In this document: positions 37,787 through 45,827 of the stretch, one piece after another | Layout: every line of letters starts with the position of its first letter | Numbering within the stretch: position 1 is the first letter of the stretch | Assembly: GCA_016176415.1 (NCBI GenBank) | Contig: JACOXH010000005.1 | Location: 1-48,358, forward strand | Direction of reading: 5' to 3' | Source of the DNA: Candidatus Daviesbacteria bacterium | GTDB lineage: Bacteria > Patescibacteriota > Microgenomatia > Daviesbacterales > UBA10151 | DNA length: 48,358 bases | Notes under the pieces: generated by a model | Seen by the model: the letters and a program-made list of their open reading frames with translations, nothing else | What the model was told of the DNA's origin: nothing | The model's database searches: none | Program-made: the position numbers and the translations under genes

Positions 37787-39493
37787 GTGAAAAAGACCAC
37801 AATTTTACTTTTAGGCTTGCTCCTGATAGCTTTTGTGTTGAGATTCTACAAAATAGACCAAATCCCTAAATCCATGTATGGAGACGGCATGACAGCAGTT
37901 TATGATGCCTGGTCAATCTTTAAAACTGCTCACGACCAAAAAGGTAATTTTCTACCTTTGGTTTTTGAACTGGGAGGAGGCAGGCCTGCAGGTTATATTT
38001 ATGCTACTGTGCCATTTGCTGCCCTTTTTGGCCCTACAGCTTTAGCTTCACAAATGGTTTCAGTACTTTCAGGTATTGGGATAGTGCTTTTACTTTTTTT
38101 AATAGGCAGGCAACTTTTTTCTGAAAAAATTGGTTTATCTATAGCTGCTGTTTCAGCCTTAAATCCCTGGGAATTAAGTATGAGCAGAGGCCCGTACGAG
38201 AGCCACTTTGCCCTCTTCCTAACCCTGCTGGGAGTTTATGCATTCATTAAAGGGTTTAGGCACAAATACTGGTTCCTGCTTTGGGGGCTTACCTTTGGGC
38301 TGGCATCCCAAACCTATGGCTCATACAGATTAACTATTCCGCTGTTCACTATTTTGCTTCTCATTTGGATACTCTGTCATTCTGAGCGACTAGCGAAGAA
38401 TCTAACTATCAGATCCTTCACTGCGTTCAGGATGACAACAAAAGATATAATTCTATTTCTTTCACTAGGTGTCGTTATACTTTCTACTATATTAAGTGCT
38501 TACCTTACCATAAGTAAGGGACAGGGAGACCGTTTTGATATTTTAAATATTTTCAAAAATCCTGCAGTCCGTTCTCAAATCTCCCAAAAAGTAAAAGCAG
38601 ACAGGTTAGTTGATACTTCAAGCCCTGCTTTCTCATATACTTTCCACAATCCTCCACTAGAACTTGCAGGTCTGTTGGCTGAAAATTATTTTAGTAATTT
38701 TTTCCCTGAATTTTTATTTATAAAAGGGGACGGGGAACCAAGACACAACCCTGCTGAAATAGGAGGTATGTTTTGGATAGATTTTGTACTGATAATTTTA
38801 GGAATTGTTTTTCTGTATAAAAAGGACAAAAGACTTTTACTGCTTTTGGCTGGATGGGCTTTAATTGCTCCTATTCCCACCTCTTTAGTAGGCAGTGCCC
38901 ATGCTTTAAGAAGCTCTCTGCTATTACCGCCCCTGATAATTTTGGCAGGACTAGGTTTATATAAACTGCTTACTACCAGAAAATCAAATAAAATCAGTGC
39001 AGCTGCTTTGACAATTCTGGCTTTATTATTTATTTTCCAGTTTGGCATATTTTTGGACAAATTTTATTTTGTAGCACCCAGGAAAAATACTAAATCATGG
39101 TCATATCCTGCTAAAAAAGCCTCTGCTTTTGCCCTGCAAAATAAAGATAAGTTTGACTATGTGTTTTTGTCCAATGATATAGATAATATGGAGTTTGCTT
39201 ATCCTGTCTATGCTAAGTTAGACCCCGGACAGGTGATTAACCAAAACAGGACCCCTGCAAAACTTGATGAATACAAATTTTTCAAATATGACAATGTCTA
39301 CATTGGTTCAATTCCTCACACCAGATTAATTAAATTTATTAAAGATTTAGAAGGATCTGTTTTATATGTAGGATCAGCCAAAGAACAACCCTATCTGGAA
39401 AATTATCAACTGGTCAGGGGGTTTGATGAATCTTTAGAACTGGTAGCAATGCCTAAGGACCAAATCCCTAACTTAGATTATAAAGACTTCTGA
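37787..39493 (+). CDS. PMT-like (GT39-type) membrane glycosyltransferase with in-frame repeat element
   Basis: 568 residues from GTG 37787. The first loop has MYGDGMTAVYDAWSIF, GGGRPAGYIYATVPF and, later, RGPYESHFALFLTLLG, like the acidic loop and helices of PMT_2/GT39 enzymes that move mannose or similar sugars from polyprenyl phosphate. About eleven membrane helices and a soluble tail. The segment CHSERLAKNLTIRSFTAFRM (about residues 196-218) is the translation of the TGTCATYCTGA element inserted in a loop. The remaining sequence is continuous, so the protein is probably functional. Confidence 0.75.
   Translation: MKKTTILLLGLLLIAFVLRFYKIDQIPKSMYGDGMTAVYDAWSIFKTAHDQKGNFLPLVFELGGGRPAGYIYATVPFAALFGPTALASQMVSVLSGIGIVLLLFLIGRQLFSEKIGLSIAAVSALNPWELSMSRGPYESHFALFLTLLGVYAFIKGFRHKYWFLLWGLTFGLASQTYGSYRLTIPLFTILLLIWILCHSERLAKNLTIRSFTAFRMTTKDIILFLSLGVVILSTILSAYLTISKGQGDRFDILNIFKNPAVRSQISQKVKADRLVDTSSPAFSYTFHNPPLELAGLLAENYFSNFFPEFLFIKGDGEPRHNPAEIGGMFWIDFVLIILGIVFLYKKDKRLLLLLAGWALIAPIPTSLVGSAHALRSSLLLPPLIILAGLGLYKLLTTRKSNKISAAALTILALLFIFQFGIFLDKFYFVAPRKNTKSWSYPAKKASAFALQNKDKFDYVFLSNDIDNMEFAYPVYAKLDPGQVINQNRTPAKLDEYKFFKYDNVYIGSIPHTRLIKFIKDLEGSVLYVGSAKEQPYLENYQLVRGFDESLELVAMPKDQIPNLDYKDF
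38374..38438. repeat. TGTCATYCTGA inverted-repeat element inside the PMT-like gene
   Basis: Ends CTGTCATTCTGAGCGA and TTCAGGATGACA; read in frame without stops, as in 31239-31310. Confidence 0.85.
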
Positions 39494-39529
39494 TCTAATT
39501 CTTACAATTAAGTATTAATATGGTCAGGC

Positions 39530-39910
39530 ATGAACGGCTATATTACTGACATAGAAGACACTGCCAAACAAAACGAGAACTTCAGACAGGTTTTATTTAC
39601 TGCTCCCAAAAGCCAGTTGGTGGTGATGAGTTTGAAGCCGGGAGAAGATATTGGTGAGGAGGTACACGAGGTTGATCAATTTATCAGAATAGAAGAAGGG
39701 GAAGGAAAAGTTATCTTAAACGGGGAAGAATCTCCCATTCCAGAAGATACAGCCATTGTTATACCCTCAGGTACCCGGCACAATATTATCAACACATCTG
39801 CAAAGGAAAAGCTAAAACTCTATACCATTTATTCTCCTGCAGAACACAAAGATAGCACTATTCATTCCACTAAAGCAGATGCTTTAGCTGATACCGAAGA
39901 TCATCTCTAG
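39530..39910 (+). CDS. Cupin domain protein
   Basis: 126 residues. SLKPGEDIGEEVHEVDQFIR, EGEGKVILNGE and VIPSGTRHNIIN give a single cupin barrel with E/H metal residues. LYTIYSPAEHKDSTIHSTKADA is a tail common to small cupins near carbohydrate genes. Ligand unknown. A TAATAT box 8 nt before the ATG fits leaderless expression. It resembles small sugar-binding cupins more than enzymes. Confidence 0.85.
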   Translation: MNGYITDIEDTAKQNENFRQVLFTAPKSQLVVMSLKPGEDIGEEVHEVDQFIRIEEGEGKVILNGEESPIPEDTAIVIPSGTRHNIINTSAKEKLKLYTIYSPAEHKDSTIHSTKADALADTEDHL

Positions 39911-39951
39911 GTTCCTACTACCCTATAGTTGAAATAATTATTGTTTTTTAA

Positions 39952-39957
39952 TATAAT
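39952..39957 (+). promoter_or_regulatory. -10 box of the JAB-like gene
   Basis: TATAAT with 8 nt to ATG 39966. Confidence 0.6.
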
Positions 39958-39965
39958 TCCTCTTT

Positions 39966-40652
39966 ATGAGAAGTGTTGAAACAACCATACACGGCATGAG
40001 TGTAATGCGTTATGAATTATGTTTACCGGATGATTTTGAAGAAGAACGCGCATCCTCAGAGCCTTTTTTTGTACCTGACAAAACCCAATTTACCACTCCT
40101 GAAGCAATTACCAAAAATTTACAAATTATCCGTGCTGCCCAAAAAGCAAACGATCAAATAGAATACGGGTTAGTCAGAGTTAAATCAGAAGGCAAAACTT
40201 TTATCTTAGCCAAAGAGCTTACACCGCTCAAAGGAACAAGCAATGGCTTCTGTTATGATGTTTACCCTAAACAGCGGTACGACAATTATGTTTTTTCTGG
40301 TCAGGTTGTACCAATCGAAATTATGGATTTTATCCATTCGCATACATTAAACACTAATTACGATCCCGCAATCTCTAACCTTTTTTCTCCTTCAGATATA
40401 AAAGAAATGGGTGGAAAATATGGGCAAAGATATTGGGTAATCGGACCAGATGGATCAGCAATTTGTTTAATAAACGAAAATCCTCAGGTGTTTGGAGATG
40501 AATTCCTTACACCGGCAAATAAGTATCAGAAAATATTTGATGTAGCAGGACTAACATATCCGGAAGCTCTCAGAGCGTTTGAGGAATGTATACACAACTG
40601 TCAATTACGGCCTTATTACTCGCAGGACTTGAGAATATTTCATCAGCGGTAA
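39966..40652 (+). CDS. Putative JAB/MPN-like metalloprotein
   Basis: 228 residues. The segment MDFIHSHTLNTNYDPAISNL followed by FSPSDIKEM fits the HxH...SxxD metal site of JAB/MPN isopeptidase-type domains, though the gap is longer than usual and His-x-His is followed by Thr instead of Pro. A Glu that could complete the site is in QIEYGLVRV or VPIEIMDF. If right, it would cleave amide or isopeptide bonds or act on small substrates. No membrane segment. The assignment depends on this motif only. Confidence 0.45.
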   Translation: MRSVETTIHGMSVMRYELCLPDDFEEERASSEPFFVPDKTQFTTPEAITKNLQIIRAAQKANDQIEYGLVRVKSEGKTFILAKELTPLKGTSNGFCYDVYPKQRYDNYVFSGQVVPIEIMDFIHSHTLNTNYDPAISNLFSPSDIKEMGGKYGQRYWVIGPDGSAICLINENPQVFGDEFLTPANKYQKIFDVAGLTYPEALRAFEECIHNCQLRPYYSQDLRIFHQR

Positions 40653-40659
40653 AAGTTTT

Positions 40660-41364
40660 TTACTGAATCTCGTAGCTTAAAGTAACATTTACTGTTACTT
40701 CTGTAGAACCAGGTTCAACTTGAGTCGGAGCACCTGCTGCTTTTGATAATTCCATTACGGGCATGGGTCTTATGCCACCACCAAAGTTTTCAGAATAATT
40801 AATAATCCTGCCTAATTTAAACCCTGCAATTTTGGCAGCCTGATCTGCTTTTTTCTTTGCCTCCTCAACTGCTTTTTGACGGGCATCATTTTCAGCCTTT
40901 GTCTTGTCTTCAACCTCAAAATTTACCCCATTAATTTGATTGGCTCCATTAGCAGTTGCCTCATCTATAACCTTATTTACATTATCAAGAGTACGGACTT
41001 TAATGGATAAATTAGTAGAAGCGCTGTAACCGTTTACCCTTTGTGAAGTGCCTGTATAATCATAATTTGGATTTATATTATAGTTTGTGGTTTGAATATC
41101 TTTTGAATCTACCCCTGTTTTTTTAACAACTTCTGAAACTTTATTAATTACACTGTTCATTTGGTCTTGCGCAGCTTTTACAGTAGAGGCCTGAACGCTT
41201 ACTCCTGCGGTAACCGTTGCCAGATCAGGTTTTATAGATGATTTTCCCTCTCCTGTCACGTCAAAAGTAGTGGACTTTTGAGTAGTTACAGAAGTAACAG
41301 AAAACGGTAACGGTCCTGCCAGTTTTGTATAGATAAAAAGAATTACAAAAAACCAAGCAACCAA
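40660..41364 (-). CDS. SIMPL-domain (DUF541) periplasmic protein, 5' end frameshifted
   Basis: 234 residues in the track from TTG 41364. VTGEGKSSIKPDLATVTAGV begins the SIMPL domain, with YSASTNLSIKVR, INGVNFEVEDK, ARQKAVEEAKKKADQAAKIA and VEPGSTEVTVNVTLSYEIQ. The family (YggE-like) is periplasmic and linked to oxidative stress, with no known reaction. A better start, ATG 41393, lies 7 nt after an extended -10 and opens with MYLRFLSPLIWLLGF, but it is one base out of frame; one extra T in the T6 run at 41347-41352 would join the two into a proper signal anchor. Confidence 0.85.
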   Translation of the reverse strand: MVAWFFVILFIYTKLAGPLPFSVTSVTTQKSTTFDVTGEGKSSIKPDLATVTAGVSVQASTVKAAQDQMNSVINKVSEVVKKTGVDSKDIQTTNYNINPNYDYTGTSQRVNGYSASTNLSIKVRTLDNVNKVIDEATANGANQINGVNFEVEDKTKAENDARQKAVEEAKKKADQAAKIAGFKLGRIINYSENFGGGIRPMPVMELSKAAGAPTQVEPGSTEVTVNVTLSYEIQ

Positions 41365-41400
41365 ATCAGAGGAGAAAGAAATCTTAAGTACATTAATTTG

Positions 41401-41409
41401 ATATTACCA
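41401..41409 (-). promoter_or_regulatory. Extended -10 of the SIMPL gene
   Basis: TGGTAATAT on the minus strand, 7 nt before ATG 41393 (out of frame with the tracked ORF). Confidence 0.55.
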
Positions 41410-41462
41410 CACTCTTACATAATTCTCATTTCTGCATCACCTCTCTGTTATATGCTGAAAAA

Positions 41463-42137
41463 ATGCTCCCGATACAGGATACCCACCCATCGAGCAGATT
41501 CCCCGTATGGACTGTTGTAATAATTTTGGTAAATATTTATGTTTTTTATCTGGAACTTACCTCACCAATTCCTGATGATTTTATATTACAGTACTCTTTA
41601 ATACCCAACCAGGTTACTCCTCAAAATCTTAACTCTTTGCTTCCTTTTATCACCAGTCAATTCCTGCACGGGGGGTTTTTGCACATTATCTCCAACATGC
41701 TTTTTTTGTGGGTATTTGGAAACAATATTGAGAGGACTTTTGGGGCATTCTTTTTCCCTCTTTTTTATCTGGCTTCCGGAGTTGCAGCAGGCTTTACCCA
41801 ATATTTTATTACCCCAACCAGCTCTATTCCCATGCTGGGAGCTTCAGGAGCAGTAGCAGGAGTATTGGGAGCATATTTTGCCCTTTTTCCCAATAATAAA
41901 ATTAAAACTTTAGTATTTATTTTTATTTTTGTTACTGTTTTAAATGTACCTGCATATTTACTTTTGTTTTTTTGGTTTATCACTCAATTTTTCAACGGTG
42001 TAGCCTCAATTTCCTTAAATCCCAATGTGGGAGGGATTGCCTTCCTGCCTCATATAGGAGGCTTTTTGTTTGGCTGGTTTATAGCTTTGGTTTTATTTTC
42101 AAAAAGGATAGTGGCGCGACTGAAGTTTTTGGGCTAA
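41463..42137 (+). CDS. Rhomboid family intramembrane serine protease
   Basis: 224 residues with six to seven membrane helices. The catalytic Ser is in MLGASGAVAGVLGAYF (GxSG) and the catalytic His in LPHIGGFLFGWF. FLHGGFLHIISNMLFLWVFG is the conserved loop and helix with the His/Asn stabilising residues. It cleaves single-span membrane proteins within the bilayer. TGTTATAT lies about 9 nt before the ATG. It converges on the baeRF gene with a 39-bp overlap. Confidence 0.94.
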   Translation: MLPIQDTHPSSRFPVWTVVIILVNIYVFYLELTSPIPDDFILQYSLIPNQVTPQNLNSLLPFITSQFLHGGFLHIISNMLFLWVFGNNIERTFGAFFFPLFYLASGVAAGFTQYFITPTSSIPMLGASGAVAGVLGAYFALFPNNKIKTLVFIFIFVTVLNVPAYLLLFFWFITQFFNGVASISLNPNVGGIAFLPHIGGFLFGWFIALVLFSKRIVARLKFLG

Positions 42138-42860
42138 ATCACTTTTAAACTGAGGTCCTTTTAACTCTGTAATAAACTCTCCTTTGATCATTTTATTTAA
42201 AGGATATTTAAAGTGGGACTTTATCTTTGGCAGCAGTTCTTTATGGCTGCCTAAAAGAATATACTGAATTTTTCTTCCTTCCACAAAAATTCTTGCCAAC
42301 TCGCTGATAATTTTCAAATGCCTATGCAGGTGATCTTCTATGTGACGGGGGATCTTGTCATACCTGCCCCAATCAACCTTTTTGGCCTTCACTCTTTGAG
42401 GCACATCGGTGCTTACATAATCATAAACCTCTTCGACTTTTCCCAATGTAACAGTAAAAAATTTGGCCTTCTCTCTGTCTACTAATAAAACCAAATACTT
42501 TGGATGGACCTTTAAAGCTTGTTCTATAGTAACAAGATATGGCGCGCGCGACGCAATACAGACAGGTGACATAGAAAATTCAAAATCCAAAACTTCCCAT
42601 AAATTTTGGGGTGAAGCAAAAAAAACTACAGTCCTTTTTTCCCTTTCAAAAGACTCATTTAAATATGCTTCCATGCGTTCCAAATCCTGCCTGAAATAGA
42701 CTTTTTGGTTAGCATTGAGATTTTTGTGTATTAAATCATGCAGTTGTGTCAGGAAAAATGAAGGATAAGGCACTCGTTTCTCATTGGTGCTTAAAATTAT
42801 TGTAAGTGTAGGAAATTTAGATTTTTTAAACCTTTTTAATTTTTGTAATATCTCATCCAT
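42099..42860 (-). CDS. baeRF-family (bacterial aeRF1-like) protein
   Basis: 253 residues. The central region LVLLVDREKAKFFTVTLGKV (about 128-147) is the typical strand pair of bacterial eRF1-like / host-attachment-type proteins, followed by a basic stretch (RVKAKKVDWGRYD) and a final Rossmann-like part (IQYILLGSHKELLPKIKS). Members are thought to act on the ribosome as rescue or quality-control factors. The GGQ or equivalent catalytic loop is not evident. The ATG directly follows the hpf stop (TAAATG), which supports a ribosome-linked role. Confidence 0.72.
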   Translation of the reverse strand: MDEILQKLKRFKKSKFPTLTIILSTNEKRVPYPSFFLTQLHDLIHKNLNANQKVYFRQDLERMEAYLNESFEREKRTVVFFASPQNLWEVLDFEFSMSPVCIASRAPYLVTIEQALKVHPKYLVLLVDREKAKFFTVTLGKVEEVYDYVSTDVPQRVKAKKVDWGRYDKIPRHIEDHLHRHLKIISELARIFVEGRKIQYILLGSHKELLPKIKSHFKYPLNKMIKGEFITELKGPQFKSDLAQKLQSRHYPF

Positions 42861-43268
42861 TTAAATCCCCCGGATCGTTGCCCTGTCAGGGTATCTTGAG
42901 TCTGAAGAAAAATGTGTTTCCTTGTGTTTATCTATCTGCTCAATAATTCTCCCGAAACCAGTATCTGCGCATTCTTCAATGGTTTGTCCCTTAAAAGAGG
43001 CATATAGCCTGTTACGGTTAAGCCTTAAGGTGATTGAACCCTCAAAATTAGCCAGAGCAGGCTTGGTATCGCTATAGTCTTTAAAAGGCCTGTCTTTTAA
43101 TCGGGGAGGGTGATATTTATCAACATTCTTTCTTAAAACCATGCGTATTACCACCAAATCAGGCGCAAAATCCTCCACCATGCGGCCGATCTTATCGAGA
43201 TGTCTGTCTATATACTTTCCGGTTGAATCAGACACAGTGCAATTTTTACAAGTCAGCTTAAATATCAT
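42861..43268 (-). CDS. hpf: Ribosome hibernation-promoting factor-like (S30EA/RaiA)
   Basis: 135 residues from ATG 43268; the tracked start adds 30 residues, but a TAATAT box 7 nt before 43268 marks the likely start. VSDSTGKYIDRHLDKIGRMV is the family's first helix, then DLVVIRMVLRKN, FEGSITLRLNRNRLYASFKG, and the final helix ECADTGFGRIIEQIDKHKE. Short-form HPF binds the ribosomal decoding site in stationary phase and blocks translation. The basic loop is less rich than in classic HPF. In an operon with baeRF. Confidence 0.8.
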   Translation of the reverse strand: MIFKLTCKNCTVSDSTGKYIDRHLDKIGRMVEDFAPDLVVIRMVLRKNVDKYHPPRLKDRPFKDYSDTKPALANFEGSITLRLNRNRLYASFKGQTIEECADTGFGRIIEQIDKHKETHFSSDSRYPDRATIRGI

Positions 43269-43275
43269 TAAATCA

Positions 43276-43281
43276 ATATTA
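43276..43281 (-). promoter_or_regulatory. -10 box of hpf-baeRF
   Basis: TAATAT on the minus strand, 7 nt before ATG 43268; it also decides the start. Confidence 0.55.
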
Positions 43282-43386
43282 ATTTTGCCATATAAAGATG
43301 GCGGCGGAATTGGGTAAGAATCAGGCAAGATACAGGCTTTGACATAACTCTTACTCACTTTTCACTCATTAATTAGGCAGTAAGGG

Positions 43387-43392
43387 TATATT
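43387..43392 (+). promoter_or_regulatory. -10 box of the HAD-like gene
   Basis: TATATT with exactly 6 nt to ATG 43399. Confidence 0.55.
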
Positions 43393-43398
43393 CCTTGT

Positions 43399-43779
43399 AT
43401 GATGAAAAAAGCTATTTTTACAAATGAGGAGACTTTTAAAAATGGTGCAATGGACGAATTATCGATACTGCAGACAGCAGGTTTTTCATTGGTTATAGTT
43501 TCAAATCAGTCAGGTTTAGACGAAGGATTATTTAATGAGATGGATCCGGATCTGGATTTATCGGAGTCCTGGATGATAGGGGATACTTTAGATGATATTG
43601 AAGCAGGCTCCAGAGCAGGGTGCCATACTATCCTCATCAACAGCGGGCAGGAAACAAATTGGAGAATAACAGCAAACTGTATTCCTGACTTTGTAGTTAC
43701 AAATTTGCAGGATGCAGCAAGATTAATACTGGCTTCAGAACAACAGGCTGTTATAACCGAAAGGAAATACGTTACGTAA
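43399..43779 (+). CDS. Degenerate HAD (GmhB/histidinol-phosphatase-like) protein
   Basis: 126 residues, about 50 shorter than GmhB. FSLVIVSNQSGLDEGLFNE (motif II area) and SWMIGDTLDDIEAGSRAGC (motif IV) are well preserved, but motif I is KAIFTNEETFKNG instead of DxDGT, so both catalytic Asp are lost. The cap and zinc-loop part between the two blocks is also missing. It must have lost phosphatase activity; a regulatory or binding role is possible. The promoter is intact, so it is probably expressed. Followed at 6 bp by an unknown gene. Confidence 0.75.
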   Translation: MMKKAIFTNEETFKNGAMDELSILQTAGFSLVIVSNQSGLDEGLFNEMDPDLDLSESWMIGDTLDDIEAGSRAGCHTILINSGQETNWRITANCIPDFVVTNLQDAARLILASEQQAVITERKYVT

Positions 43780-43784
43780 ATGAT

Positions 43785-44204
43785 ATGGAAGAAGAGGACA
43801 AGATTGACAGAGTTACACACGGAGCCAAACACTTACTGCTAAAGATAAAATCAGTTAAATTCCTTGATCTTTTCCCCGATACTATTATCATTGATGAAAA
43901 TAAAGTAGATTTAGCTCATAATTATTTTTTAAAATCAAGGGAGGTTATTTCTGTGGCTATTCAAAACATCACCCTTGTGACCATATCTGTGGTGGGTGCT
44001 ACTGCTTCTCTTTATTTTGATATAAAAGATTTTGAAAAAAATCCTGTGGTGATGAAAAATTTTAGAGCTACCGATGCCATCAAAGCAAAAAAAATTATTA
44101 CAGGCTTGAAAGTCTGCTTTAATGAATCAGTGGATATCAGGAAACTGGAAACGGGCGGGAATATTGTAAAGAAGCTTGAGGAAATAGGATCGGCGCACGA
44201 ATAA
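43785..44204 (+). CDS. Unknown protein, PH-like region possible
   Basis: 139 residues. HLLLKIKSVKFLDLFPDTII, DENKVDLAHNYFLKSREVIS and VTISVVGATASLYFDIKDFE suggest a beta-rich domain like those of small PH-type proteins, ending with a helix. No signal or enzymatic motif. Its last 78 bp overlap the end of the convergent membrane-protein gene, unusually long for convergent genes here. Family not recognised. Confidence 0.6.
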   Translation: MEEEDKIDRVTHGAKHLLLKIKSVKFLDLFPDTIIIDENKVDLAHNYFLKSREVISVAIQNITLVTISVVGATASLYFDIKDFEKNPVVMKNFRATDAIKAKKIITGLKVCFNESVDIRKLETGGNIVKKLEEIGSAHE

Positions 44205-45827
44205 TTTTTCCAGCCATATAACTAAAATCAATATTACCAGCGAAGCTAAACTGATAATATTTGCCCACATACGCAGTTTAGTATCGGCAAATTTAACTTC
44301 TACCAAAGACCCGCCTGCCGGAACGGATATCCCGATAAAATTAGCATCTGTAGGGTTAACCTGTACTGTCTTACCGTTAATATAAGCTGTCCAGCCTGGA
44401 AAATAATGGGTGTTAACCACCAGAGAAGCTGGTTTAGGTGAAGAGACTTCCAGTATCAGGTGACCTGAAGAAATTTTCTTTTCGTTGACCTCTACTCCGG
44501 TTTGAGGATTTAAAAGCGGCATGTCCTCATTGGGAATTGTTTTTACTTCTTTGGGATAATAGGCAGGCTCCAAAAAGGCGCGCTGTTGCGTTTTTGGAAA
44601 AGCTGCCCACTGGGCAAAGGGTAAATTAAAATATGCCACATCAGTAAATTTCACCGGCTTCAGATAAAACATGACAGAAAAAACTCCCAAAAGAATAGCA
44701 GCAGGCAGGGTGATTAACCTGAAATTAGAACTTTTTATTCTTTGGCAAAAGTATGCTGCCAATACGGCAAGGGCCAAAGGCGTAACCATCAAAAAACGCC
44801 AGGGGAATTGGATAAAACCCAAAAATTTTACCTTCTCCCAAACAACCAAAGAATCATAACCTGAAAAAAACCAGGCATAAATTAACATTCCCATCCAAAA
44901 CAGTAAAAACTGATTCATCTTTTTCCTGATTACAAAAAAACTGCCTGCAACAAGAACCAACACGCTGATTGCCTGAATGGACTGTAATTGGAAGTGAAAA
45001 TTTGTGTAATGTTTTGTATCACCAAGACTGCTTAAAAATGATTGTCCGGCATTTACAAAATGTCTGTGAAAATCAAAATTATCAACCTTGATTTTATTTA
45101 TCTGCACTAAATTCAGCTCAATGACCGCAGGCATCAAATAAAAAGCAGCCAGACCGAAAGCTAAAACTGAAGCTAACCCCAAAAAAACCAATTTTCTTTT
45201 TAAACGGTTCTGGCCCTGCATTAGCATCAGGCTGTAAAGAACAAGGACCGGCAGAAAAATTAAAGTGGCAGGCAGGTGAGAAAAAGCGCTTGTTCCCAAA
45301 AACAAAGCAAAGGGGATAATAAAAATTGCTCTGGCAGTAGATATCAGCCTGTCAGCAGCCCAAAACACTGCAGGCATTAGTGATATGGCCATAAATTCAG
45401 GAAAAGCATTCCTGACAAATATGTCTAAAATTAAATACGGAGAAAAAGCATAAATTATACATGCTATAGTTGCAGGGATCACGCCAAACCTTCTTGCAAA
45501 CAAAAAAGTAAAAAATGTTCCCAGCCACCACAGAAAAAGTATGGCCAGTTTGGCAGACATCAAAAACGAAACAGGTAACCAACTCACCAGTGAGACCAAA
45601 TAATAAAAACCAACCTGATAAAAATTAAAAAGGGGTTGCGAAAACCCCGGCTTGATCCACTCCATCCAGCGGACAGGAAACTGCCCTTCGCCCAAAGCTT
45701 TCTCAAATAATTTGGCATAAGTTAGGTGCGCATACAAATCATGCCCTGAAGGCATGGTGGCTACTAAAAGCAGAGGCAACCACACAAGTATCGGTAAAAA
45801 CGGTATTAAATATATAATTTTTCTCAT
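44127..45827 (-). CDS. PTPS-related / GT-C-like polytopic membrane protein
   Basis: 566 residues. MPSGHDLYAHLTYAKLFEKA and VRWMEWIKPGFSQPLFNFYQ in the first loop, then IIYAFSPYLILDIFVRNAFP, are hallmarks of the 6-pyruvoyl-tetrahydropterin-synthase-related membrane domain. About eleven membrane helices precede an Ig-like C-terminal part (HYFPGWTAYINGKTVQV) and a final helix. This family sits on the outer face of the membrane and is probably a glycosyltransferase. The ATG overlaps the stop of the receiver-like gene (TAATG). Confidence 0.8.
   Translation of the reverse strand: MRKIIYLIPFLPILVWLPLLLVATMPSGHDLYAHLTYAKLFEKALGEGQFPVRWMEWIKPGFSQPLFNFYQVGFYYLVSLVSWLPVSFLMSAKLAILFLWWLGTFFTFLFARRFGVIPATIACIIYAFSPYLILDIFVRNAFPEFMAISLMPAVFWAADRLISTARAIFIIPFALFLGTSAFSHLPATLIFLPVLVLYSLMLMQGQNRLKRKLVFLGLASVLAFGLAAFYLMPAVIELNLVQINKIKVDNFDFHRHFVNAGQSFLSSLGDTKHYTNFHFQLQSIQAISVLVLVAGSFFVIRKKMNQFLLFWMGMLIYAWFFSGYDSLVVWEKVKFLGFIQFPWRFLMVTPLALAVLAAYFCQRIKSSNFRLITLPAAILLGVFSVMFYLKPVKFTDVAYFNLPFAQWAAFPKTQQRAFLEPAYYPKEVKTIPNEDMPLLNPQTGVEVNEKKISSGHLILEVSSPKPASLVVNTHYFPGWTAYINGKTVQVNPTDANFIGISVPAGGSLVEVKFADTKLRMWANIISLASLVILILVIWLEKLFVRRSYFLKLLYNIPARFQFPDIH

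Noticed and set aside
43785-44204. Treating the 78-bp convergent overlap as an error
   Set aside because: Both the unknown protein and the membrane protein keep coding character to their stops, so the overlap is kept as real.
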